Assembly: GCF_000003195.3 (NCBI RefSeq)
Contig: NC_012870.2
Span: 15,244,501 to 15,308,500 of the forward strand
Reading direction: 5' to 3'
DNA length: 64,000 nucleotides
Source of the DNA: Sorghum bicolor
Taxonomy: Eukaryota; Streptophyta; Magnoliopsida; Poales; Poaceae
Shown here: positions 1 through 9,761 of the stretch, in pieces
Layout of the letters: every line of letters starts with the position of its first letter
How positions within the stretch are numbered: position 1 is the stretch's first letter
The notes under the pieces: model-generated
What the model saw: the letters and a program-made list of their open reading frames with translations, nothing else
What the model was told of the DNA's origin: nothing
Database searches by the model: none
Translations under genes and position numbers: made by a program

Positions 1-220
1 TTGTTTAGTTCACCCTAAAAAACAAAAAATTTGTAAGATTCTTCGTCACATCGAATCTTGTGGCACATACATAAAACATTAAATATAGACGAAAACAAAA
101 ACTAATTACACAGTTTAGCTGTAAATCACAAGACGAATCTTTTGATCCTAGTTAGTACATGATTAGACGAAAGTGCTACAGTACTAAAAAAATTTTTACT
201 TTTCGAAACTAAACAAGGCC
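1..220. mobile_element. Tourist-like MITE (family A), left end cut by window
   Basis: The right end carries the family A terminus CTAAACAAGGCC and the body shares the family's conserved blocks (ACTAATTACACAGTTT, GACGAATCTTTTGA, GTGCTACAGT). Most copies here are about 230-250 bp with 3-bp target duplications of TAA or TTA type, as expected of PIF/Harbinger-derived Tourist elements. The first few bases lie outside the window. Confidence 0.8.
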
Positions 221-516
221 TTTGTCGTTGGCCGCGCCATGCCCCTGGCAGAGGCGAGCCTCCACCGTGCCGGTCGCATGGCAGGTGTGCCTGGATCAGC
301 CCCTTGGTCGGCCGAGCTAGCTACTAGCTAGCGAGGAAGGCCTGGCTGGGCTACTTGCCAAGCCTGTGTTGGCGTCATGCCGTCATCGAAGTCCTTGCCA
401 GGCTCCTCTGCCTGTTGCGCGTTGCTAGTACGTCGTCCTCAGTCGCACGCTACGTCAAGAATGCCATTGTTGGGCCGCAGGCCAAGCCCCAAGCTAAGCT
501 AGGCTACCGTAGCACC
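221..516. other. GC-rich spacer without a recognised gene
   Basis: A moderately GC-rich stretch between two MITEs. It has no long open frame, no family match that I recognise and no clear repeat structure. Confidence 0.4.
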
Positions 517-1024
517 TAAAGATGACAATTTTTATCCGTAACCCGAGAAACCGGGCTATTTTTTTACCCATACTTAAGATAATGGAAAAAAAGTTTTACC
601 CAACGGGTAAAGCGGGTAAAGTTATGAGACTGCATTGACCATACCCGTTAACCCATTGTAAATTGATCCCGATAAATTATACTAGAATCATGGAACTTGT
701 GAATTTTATGACTTGTTATCTAGTAATGATGGATTTACCCATTAGATCATTTGATTGTGTGTTCATGTAGCTTATATATTTGAAGAGTTTATTAATGATT
801 TATGATATTTTGGCTAAATTTAGGAGCCTGATATATTAAAACACGTATTTTTTCATAGCAAATATTCTTAAAATCATGGGTAAAGATAACTCATGGGTTA
901 CCCGTTATCCGCATGGGTAAGGGTATGGGAAAAAACTCTTATCCGTGCACGGATATGGGTAAATTAATGGGTAAAATATTTTCTCGTGGGTAAGGGAGCG
1001 GGTAATTATCCATTGCCATCCCTA
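517..1024. mobile_element. Non-autonomous hAT element (508 bp)
   Basis: The terminal inverted repeats are TAAAGATGACAAT on the left and TAGGGATGGCAAT on the complementary right end. Flanking 8-bp direct repeats are GTAGCACC (509-516) and GTAGCACT (1025-1032), matching at 7 of 8 positions; 8 bp is the hAT target-duplication length. The subterminal regions are rich in GGGTAA/TTACCC motifs in both orientations. There is no transposase frame. Confidence 0.75.
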
Positions 1025-1032
1025 GTAGCACT

Positions 1033-1700
1033 GTGCATATATATATGACAATAGAAAAAAATCTACATAACCTCTTAAAATACTTCATCCCAAACTATAA
1101 AATCAGATACAAATATTCTACCTCCTGAACTTTCAAACCGATTAAATAACCCCCTATAGTGGTTTTAGATGGTGATTTTATCTTTTTCTTTTTTATTTAT
1201 TTCCGTTGAATCTTTGAAAAATCATAATAAATCACAAAAAATTATAAAATGAAAAATTCAAATATTTTTTTAACTAATGTTCCACTCACGTCACAATACA
1301 CTCACGTCACACCTAATGTTCCAATCCAAACATGCCAAAAAAGAAAAATAAAAACCAGCCAAACAGGCCATCGTTACATGAGTGTCTAACTGTCTATCAA
1401 ATCAAATTAATAGAATCCCTTCCCTTTTCAGACAAAAATGTTATATCTCTATACTATTTTATGAGTGATCTAATATTTTTTTTGAATATCATGAATGTTA
1501 GTAATTTTTACAAATTTAGTTGAATTTAAGATTATTTGCACTTTTTAAATGTAGAGAGCAATTATAATGTTTCGTGATTTAGAAATTTTTATTATAGAAG
1601 TGCCCGTTGACAGTGGACTGCTGAAACGGCTTCTAGAAGGGAAGGGATCGTCTAGTACGTGGCGTCAGTGGTCTGACGCCCAAACGGCCAGATCGTCGTT
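1033..1700. other. AT-rich upstream spacer of the truncated Dicer copy
   Basis: AT-rich DNA with short homopolymer runs. A 63-codon frame at 1332-1523 has no coding character. From about 1600 the composition becomes GC-rich and leads into the presumed promoter and 5' UTR of the gene starting at 1972. Confidence 0.4.
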
Positions 1701-1971
1701 GCCGAAAAAGCGCTCACGGCGCACCGAAAGCGCGGCCTGACGACTGACGAGACGAGACGAGACTTGATTGAGACTTTGGCAGCTTTCCTTCCGTCTGAAG
1801 TCTCCTCGCTCCTCGGTGCGGAAGTCTCGGTGTGCACGGGTCGGCGCCTCGGGTCGGCGGGTGTCAAGTGCAACAGGGCAGCCCCAGCCCAAGCGCCGCC
1901 CCTCCATGCTTTCCTCTTCATCCCTCCCAATCGCTCCGCCGAAACCTCACCAGCGACCAGTCCCCACCACC
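1701..1971 (+). promoter_or_regulatory. Presumed promoter/5' UTR of the truncated Dicer-like gene
   Basis: A sharp rise in GC and in CG dinucleotides, then a C/T-rich leader running into a CACCACCATGG start context at 1972, is typical of grass 5' ends. No TATA box is obvious. The transcription start is not defined; this is inference from composition and position. Confidence 0.35.
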
Positions 1972-4900
1972 ATGGATGGCTCCGCCTCCCCCTCCGCCGC
2001 CGCGGTCGAGACTGATACGCAGGGAGGAGAAGCTCCGTCCAAAGCCAAGCGAGGCAACGGTACGATCAACGGAAACTGATGCCGCACCTCACTCTGCTTC
2101 AGACTGTACTAGTAGTACCTTAGTTAGCTAGTGTTTACTCTTCCCTACATGAAAACGATGTCCTTCCTGAGATCTATAGTTACTGTGCTTTTTTTATAAG
2201 GATATTTGTAGTTCCCTTTTGAAAAACCCTGTTGTGATTATTACTGATTACCACTGCTGTTGTAACAATTTCATGACTGCTTCGGTTTCACCATAAGTTA
2301 CTTGATTTGTTGTAGGAATTGTCATTAAAGCTCTTGCCAGTAGCTTTTCAAAAAAATAATAATTATTATGAACTAGGTGTAAGGACTGCTGTTACAGTTC
2401 AAGCTTTCAACTAAATTGAACCTCACCCGTTCGAAACTGGTGTCATTATTTTGCTTAGTGTCAAGCATCTGCTTAATGTTAGATTTGTGATAACGATGCC
2501 TGCCATGCCTTATTCAGCCGAGGAGAAATATCAACATGGACAGCCGGTTTACTTTCCAGAGGAACTAGTGGACAATTGGGTTTCTTTTTCTCGTCATGGC
2601 TTGTATTATTGCTACAGCATCAACATCTCGTTGCAAGGGTCTTGCAACACAGCTGCTGATCCGACCAACATAATTTTAGCTGTCAAATGTGACATGGGAC
2701 CTGACTTTTTTTGGCACTCTTTTAACTCGGGTGGTATTGGAATTACCATTAAGTACTTGTGCAAGATCCATCTGAATCAAGAACAGGTAAATATGGAGTA
2801 ATGTTATCTTTTTTCTTAATCTCAGGTTCCTGTTTTTAGTTTCTTTTATCAATATGTTAGTATTTTAAGTGTGAGAGATCTTCTGCATTAATGTTGTGTA
2901 CAACATTTTTGCTTCTTCAGGTAATTTTTGCTAGAAGATTCCAGACAACGGTTCTTTCTTTGCTCATTAACAGTGACCATTTGGAGGTCAGTGATGCCAT
3001 AAAATACTTCCATGAACTGCAAGTAGATGTGGGGGTTGTCTATCTACTTCTGCCCACAGTGTATGGCAAAATCGATTGGTGCGGTATCAAGTTCTCAACT
3101 TCATCAGTATATGATGATGTGACTGATAAAAATACTAGACATTCCCATTCTTGTAAAGATGCTGATATACTGCAGACAATGGATGGTCCTTGCTGCAGAT
3201 GCATACTTCAGAATTCTGTTGTCTATGCCCCTTGTGATAAAAAAATTTATAATATTACAGAACTTGACTTAAATGCAAACCAACCTCTGGATTTGAACAA
3301 TAGGAGTGCTGTTAGCTGCAAAAGGTATTAAAGATTAGATTTATGTTTGTCCTTACATTTGTTATGTGCTCCTCTGAACGGTAGAATTTACATCCAAAAA
3401 CGGTATTCTTTTTGTATGCTCCGGATATGGCCTACATTTGACCTCTGAAAGCAAACCACTCTTGGTCGCCAGTGGATTATTCACAGTGCAAAACTTTCTC
3501 TACAAATGCTACGAAAAAAGAAAAGGTTGTTTTCTGTTAACAGTACTGAAATTTTTGCCTCTTGATATCTTGTTCTAACAGCATGTATAAATTCAACTAC
3601 TTTACGATGCTTAGTACTCCCCCATTTATTTTTATAAGGTGGGCACGAATTTTAAGATTCAAACCTTGTAATTTACAATCCGCAATTGGGCTTACAAGAT
3701 GTAAACTCCATTATACAAAAGTGATATCGTTGAATTAGTATTTGAAAAAACTACTTATGGTTATAATTTTGTTGCTAGAAACATTGTAGTATAAGAGGCA
3801 ATATAGGTCAAAGTATAACTTTGGAAACCACACCTAGGTAAACCGCACCTTATATTGAAAAATGGAGAGAGTAATTAGTAAAGCAAATTCCATGCATAGG
3901 AAAAGGTTTGCAATGTAATTTTCCACTCCCAAAAGACAGAGAGAATGAGGTTAATTAGAAGTTAGAGCTGTAGCCTGTGATCCTACTGCTGTTAATAGGC
4001 TATGTATGATGTTAACTTATCTTTTTTTCCTTTCTTCAGAACCTAGGAGTGTTAAGTTGCTGCCACCTGGACTCTGCAGAGTAGTCATGGCACCAGTGTC
4101 AGCAAATACTTTGTTCAGCTTCTCATTTGTACCTTCCATAATGTACCGTATCCAGTGTCTGCTTCTTTCTGCAAAGTTGAAAGTCCAGTTGGGCCCAAGA
4201 ATGCAACAGTTCAACATAACGGCTATGAAGGTTCTCTTTTTCTCAGCAGTTATTTACTCCACTAATAGCTGTAGTAGATGACTAGATACTAAGCTGATGA
4301 GCTTACAAGCTACAAACGTATTTCAGTTGCTCTTATTTTGAGAATAAAGAAGGCTTGCCAATTGGCAATGTTCATGCATTACTTTACTAGACCTAAAGAA
4401 CAGCAGTTTTTTTTGGATAAATAAATAGACGGCTTGCTTGTACTATGCTTCATTTGTAAACTAATAGCAACATGCTACTAACATTACGGTTTATTCCTTG
4501 GCTGATGCTTAAACTATTTCGTTTCGCTATGAATTTGAAGTTAGCAAGATGCATCATTCGCAGATTCTGGAAGCGCTTACAACAAAGGAATGCCAGGAGA
4601 AATTTTCACTGGAATCATTAGAAACACTTGGAGATTCTTTCCTTAAGTATGTTACAGGCCAAGATCTTTTTAGCAAATACACATATAGAGAGGACATGCT
4701 AACCTCTATGAGAGGAGAAAAGGTCTCCAACCCAGCTCTATGCCAGCTAGCCTGCAAAAGCGAAATTGTGGTACTGAAAGTTTTCTGATCTGCTTTGCAT
4801 GACTTTTTTCAACTTAGTACTGAAGTGTAATAGTTGGTTGAACTTTCTGAATGAAGTAGTTTGTGATTAAAATTGAACACTTACCATAGCCAAGGAGTCC

Positions 4901-7900
4901 TGAGTTTGGAACCTGGTTTGTTGCTTTATTTAATCAAAGAAGTCCAAATATCTCCCCCCTAAGTTTGGCCTATGTCCAGAGAACCCCTATACTAACATTT
5001 TGTTCGATTTACTCCCCCAACTACTACAGTTGGCCCAGTTTACCCTTTAACAAGGTTTTTTTTTTGTTTCTCCACGAACAAGGTAAGTCTAATTCAAATT
5101 TTGTGAGATGATAGCTTACATCATGTTTTATATTACAAGATATATATGACGAATTTTTCATTGTTATGCTTCGTACAATTTTATATCTCTAGTATTATTT
5201 TTTTACTAAATGTCCAAACCTATCAAAATAATGATGAAAATTTTTTATGTATTTTTTAACATAAATTATGATGTCATCTATCACTTCACAAAAATTGAAA
5301 TTTAGACTCAACTTGTACGCAGAGGGAAAAAAAATCTTGTTATGGGGTAAATTGGACCAACTGAAATTGCTGGGGGAGTAAATTGAACCAAACATGGGTT
5401 TAGGGTTATTCATAGGTCGGACTTGAGGGGAATAATTTGGACGTTTTCCTTTAATTCAATTCAAAAATAAAAGAATTATGTTCACTTTAAGTCATATTCC
5501 TAGTGATGAATGTTCACATTGTGGTTGAAATGACCTTGTCTAGAGCGGTCTTTTCATGGAAATGTTGCAGGAACTGTTATGCTTTCTGCAAAATTTCTGT
5601 GCTGCAAACAAGCATGCCAGCTAAAATCATTTTGTGAGCAGCATTTTCATGAGAGTCCTACTGGATATGTAGATTTTGTTTTTTTGTACATTACTTTGTT
5701 CTGAGTTTTAAAGATGTTTTTTTGATAATCCTGTTATCCACAATTTTTAACCATGTTATGCAATGAAACGCGGCCAAATGGACCAAAATTTCCCACCATT
5801 ATCCACAAATTACTCTACTCTTTGTAAGTACAGAGATAGAATCATTTTAGTTACTTTATCATCTCCTCAGCACTTAAATTAATTTATATGTTTACTTTCA
5901 GGTCTATATGACATTAATAGATTTTTTTTCCTTGTTTGGCAGGGATACATTCGAGGTGAATTGTTTAGCCCAAAAAAATGGACCATTCCAGGGCTCGGTT
6001 ATGACACACGTGGTAACAACAAAGTTTTGTTCCGAACAACCAATGATATGTACAGTCTGGATGAAATACCCATAAAAAGTAAGAGAATTGCTGATACAGT
6101 TGAAGCCTTGACTGGGGCCTACCTCAGTGCTTGTGGTGAACTGGCAGCAGTTCATTTCATCAAATCACTAGGAATGGATGTAGAACTGCATAGTAAAATG
6201 CAAGTTGAAAGGATTGTTTCAACAAAATCTGAGGAGTTCATTGACGTGGAAAGCTTGCAGACAATCATCGGTTATGTGTTTGATGACAGTTCACTGTTAA
6301 TAGAAGCATTGACACATAGTTCCTACAATACTGCTGGTATTACAACTTGCAATGAGGTTAATTTCAATGACTTAATGCACTTTGATCTTCAGTAGCAATC
6401 GTTTATTTGATTGCAAACAATTCTTTTTCAAAGTTAACAATGTTTTTGCAGTTGAGTAGTCTGCAGCATTGAGATGGGTAGTTCAATAGTTTTTCAGTTA
6501 ATCCAAAGGGCGTGAATATGTAACATAAAGACTAACCCAAGCCATGGAATGGACTACTAACTTTTAATACAATGAAAAATTGTTCTCCTGCGTGTTTGAG
6601 GGGGGAAAATAATGTTTTGCAGTTCTTTGGTGCACCCTTGACATGCAAGAACATAGACAAAATTATCTGTGCAGAATTACTAAAGGTGGCTAAATAATAC
6701 CAACAGCAATTGAGTCTAAAAATCTACCAATAGGATAGAATCAGAGAAGTACAAGGAAATGTGTGAAATATAATTTATTATTGTATTATCCTTTCATTAA
6801 CTTCTTTTAACACAAATGGTATTTTACCCCAGATGACTTTTTATGGGTGAACTTAACAAGTTTGTGCTCATGTGCAGAGGCTTGAATTTCTTGGAGATGC
6901 TGTATTGGACTACATCTTAACTGATTACTTTTACAGAAAGTACTACCCCAAGTGTACACCAGCACTATTGACAAATCTACGAAAAGCTTCTGTGAACAAC
7001 TGGTGCTATGCACATGCAGCTGTTAAAGCAGGGTTACACAAGCATATTCTCCATTCCTCATCAAAACAGATGATTAAAGATCTTGAGAGTTCAGGGCCGT
7101 TTTCAGGCCCATCACATGGTTGGGAACCTGGCATTGGTCTACCTGAGGTGTGTCTTTTTGAATGATCAGTTTTTCTAGGTTTCTTTAAAACACATGTTCC
7201 ATGCATTGCTAGGCCCATGAAAACACATGTGCCCCTTTTTTTGTTTGCATTGAACACATATACTTACCGTATTTTATATGGTTTTCTGTTTCATGTTTCT
7301 TGGATAAATTAGTTATTAGCTATAGATGTATGACTGAAACTGGCTGGCTTTCATTAGTCTTTGTTCTCTCGTACAGTATTATCATGTCTCATGGCAGACA
7401 ACTGCGGCTCTGCCAGTAACAAGGCAGATGGTTATGTACGGCTGAGGATGAATCTGGTTTAACATTTTTTTTTCTCGAAAAATCTGGTTTAACATTTGAA
7501 ATAGCAGCGTGAAATACGGATTAACCACACGCATGGCTTGGCTTCACCTGGTTTCCGCCTTTCTTTGTTTCTCAATAGGTGCTAATGTGCTACTGTATAT
7601 TCTATTTACTCTTCTGATCTTTTTTTCCCCATTTTCTTGGGTAACATGGGTCTGTTGCTTGTTGCGAAAATAAAACACAGGATCTCGCAGATTTATTTGA
7701 AGCAATAGCTGGTGCAATTTACGTCGACAGCGGGAATGACAAGGAGGCTGTCTGGAGAGCCATGAGGCGGCTACTGGTACCTCTTGCCACCCCGGAGACC
7801 ATTTTGCTTGACCCAGTGTCGGAGCTCAAAGAACTATGCGAGCACAAAAACTACCCTGAGCCATGGTACTCTCCAACTCGTGACGATGCAGCTGGAGTGA

Positions 7901-8034
7901 CAAGGGTGGTTGCAAAGGTGAAGGCTGCGGGGAGAGAATACTCTGACACTGGAGAAGGCCCCAACCAGGATGTGGCGGAAGTTTTCGCTGCAAAGGCTCT
8001 GCTCAAGAAACTGAAGGCCGCAGCAAGAGGATGA
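1972..8034 (+). CDS. Helicase-less Dicer-like 3 paralogue (PAZ remnant, RNase IIIa, RNase IIIb, dsRBD); possibly a pseudogene
   Basis: Spliced model: 1972-2059, 2518-2786, 2921-3324, 3452-3525, 4040-4230, 4564-4770, 5943-6356, 6878-7147, 7681-8034, giving about 756 aa with every join in phase. From exon 2 onward it matches exons 13-20 of the complete DCL3 copy at 16422-32547, with equal or near-equal exon sizes. The first 29 residues (MDGSASPSAAAVETD...) come from an unrelated exon. Helicase and dimerisation domains are absent. RNase IIIa acidic residues E362, D366, D462, E465 and RNase IIIb E552, D556, D643, E646 are present, and a C-terminal dsRBD follows (about 670-750). The fourth exon's canonical acceptor (3423-3424) reads GG instead of AG; I used the in-frame AG at 3450-3451. 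In-frame ATGs at 2496 and 2505, in the intron before exon 2, could be alternative starts. If expressed it could cut dsRNA without ATP-driven translocation. Pseudogene status cannot be excluded. Confidence 0.72.
3617..3871. mobile_element. Stowaway-like MITE in an intron of the truncated Dicer copy
   Basis: The left end CTCCCCCATTTATTTTTATAAGG pattern is matched by the complement of the right end (CTCTCTCCATTTTTCAATATAAGG pattern), with TA on both sides (3615-3616 and 3872-3873). CTCCCTCC-type ends and a TA duplication are the Stowaway (Tc1/mariner) signature. It lies between the exons ending at 3525 and starting at 4040. Confidence 0.65.
4938..5449. mobile_element. Long-TIR element, probably a Mutator-like MITE
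   Basis: About 140 bp at each end are inverted repeats of each other: left from AGAAGTCCAAATATCTCCCCC, right (complement) from GGAAAACGTCCAAATTATTCCC, and both continue through a shared TTTACTCCCCCA block. Flanks TTTAATCAA (4929-4937) and TTTAATTCA (5450-5458) match at 7 of 9 positions, compatible with an eroded 9-bp Mutator-type duplication. It lies in the intron between the RNase IIIa exons of the truncated Dicer copy. Confidence 0.55.
7468..7480 (-). mobile_element. Micro-insertion resembling a LINE 3' tail
   Basis: A 17-bp direct repeat beginning AATCTGGTTTAAC (7451-7467 and 7481-7497) brackets about 13 bases of the form TTTTTCTCGAAA. That is the complement of the CTCGAAAAA tails of grass LINE insertions. 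The repeat behaves like a target-site duplication around an almost completely 5'-truncated retroposition event. Confidence 0.5.
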
Positions 8035-8541
8035 AGCTTGGACCTGGAGCACAGGGCGTTAGAATGTTTTACGCACTTGATAGCTGTTTTCGCGGAGGAT
8101 CAAGTCGGTCGCTTGGTTACCAGCTTGTATGTAAGACTGGTTAAAGGTTTGAGCGCTGCCTCTGGTTTCACAGTTGTGAGAAACTTTTACTGGTGTTGAC
8201 TGCTGAGTCTATGTTTATGCTAGACTGTGCCTCCACCAATTAGATAGAGTATGTTTTCTTTTTGTGATCGTGCCGTGGCACGTTTTTCATCGAGTAGGAG
8301 TAGAATAGTTTGTTACAATGCCATGTGGTTACGGTAATCCGTTGATGACCGAAACACACCACCAACACCTCTCGCACGCGGTTATGATTACAGAGTAAAC
8401 TCTTTTGCGACTAACGTTATACGAACAGCCCTGTGGCCGATCAAGTTAAAGCAGCGAGCCGAGTGCCCGGTCGCTCCTGTGAGGAATTCCCTAATGACAT
8501 TGACATTACGACGTGTGCGACCCATTAAGTCCTGCATTTCA
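8035..8541. other. 3' flank of the truncated Dicer copy
   Basis: Presumed 3' UTR and downstream DNA. No second gene or clear repeat is visible before the MITE cluster that starts near 8542. Confidence 0.4.
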
Positions 8542-8781
8542 CACTTGTTTAGATGTAAAAAGTTTTTTAATTTCACTACCGTAGCACTTTCATTTGTGGT
8601 AAATATTGTCCAATCATGAACTAACTGGGATCAAAAGATTCGTCTCGCGATTTATAGGTAATCTGTGTAATTAGTTTTTGTTTTTATCTATATTTAATGC
8701 TTCATGTATATGCCCATAATATTCGATGTGACACGAAATTTTGAAAAAGAATTTGATTTTTAGGGTGAACTAAACAAGGCC
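8542..8781. mobile_element. Tourist-like MITE, family A
   Basis: Ends ACTTGTTTAGATG and GTGAACTAAACAAGGCC enclose the conserved family A blocks (CACTTTCATTTGT, AAAGATTCGTCTCGCGA, TAATTAGTTTTTG). The left end is slightly eroded. Confidence 0.7.
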
Positions 8782-8856
8782 TGCCCATATGAGTGATGCG
8801 AGGCTGACACAGCTCCTGAAATAATTTTTTATTCATTTCAGCACCCATACATGTAT

Positions 8857-9095
8857 GGCCCTAGTTCCCGAGAAATTTTGTAAAATTTTTTAGGTTCTTT
8901 GTTACATGGAATCTATGGTACATGCATGGAACATTAAATATAAATTAAAAAATAATTAATTGTACAATTTGTTTGAAAATTGCAAGACGAATTTTTTGAG
9001 CCTAGTTAGTTCATGATTGGATAATATTTGTCAAATAAAAATGAAAGTGTCACAACGTCCATTTTGCAAAAAAAAAAATACAACTAAACAAGACC
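8857..9095. mobile_element. Tourist-like MITE, family A, diverged
   Basis: Begins GGCCCTAGTTCCCG and ends CAACTAAACAAGACC. The body holds recognisable but diverged family A motifs, such as AAGACGAATTTTTTGAGCCTAGTTAG. Confidence 0.55.
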
Positions 9096-9179
9096 TAGGC
9101 CCAAAATTTTTTTGCAAAATGCTACTGTAGCGAGGGCCTGGCCATCATGTCGAACAGATGCACGTCTATGGAAGTTGAC

Positions 9180-9375
9180 TTTCGTTTTTATTTAACAAAC
9201 ATTATTCAATCATGAAGTAACTAGACTTAAAAGATTAGTCTCGCGATTTTACAGGCAAACTGTGCAATTAGTTTTTTATTTTTATTTATATTTAATGCTC
9301 TATACATATGCCGCAAGATTCAATATGATGGGAAAACTTGAAAAGTTTTTGGTTTTTATGTGAACTAAACGAGGC
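9180..9375. mobile_element. Tourist-like MITE, family A, partial
   Basis: The right half and terminus (GTGAACTAAACGAGGC) are clear. The left part is interrupted or rearranged near the preceding copy, so the left boundary is approximate. Confidence 0.5.
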
Positions 9376-9398
9376 ATGAATCAGTCTGATTTACGTAT

Positions 9399-9624
9399 GG
9401 CCTGGTTTAGTTCACCCTCAAAATAAAAAAATAAGATTCCACATCACATCGAATTTTACGGTACATTAAATATAGATAAAAATAACTAATAATTATATAG
9501 TTTGTCTGTAATTCGCGAGCCGAATCTTTTGAGTCTAGTTAGTTCATAGTTAGACAACAATTATCAAATACAAACAAAAGGCTATAGTGTCAAAATTCAA
9601 AAAAATTCGGATCTAAACAAGACA
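9399..9624. mobile_element. Tourist-like MITE, family A
   Basis: Begins GGCCTGGTTTAGTTCACCC and ends near GATCTAAACAAGAC, with TAT flanking on both sides. Internal motifs are shared with the other family A copies. Confidence 0.65.
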
Positions 9625-9761
9625 TATGTACCCTTGTGCAAAATGTACTATTCTGCTCCATCTTTTACTTCACTTTCAATTTTGCTAGACAAACATATAA
9701 CTTCACTTTCCTTAAAGTTGGATGATGGCCATCCTATACATCTACAGATTTTTGTGGCTAC

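Noticed and set aside
2451..2801. A gene starting at 2451 in the first intron of the truncated Dicer
   Set aside because: The frame from 2451 runs through an intron-like region. The part before 2518 has no counterpart in the complete DCL3 copy. ATGs at 2496 and 2505 remain possible alternative starts and are noted in the gene entry.
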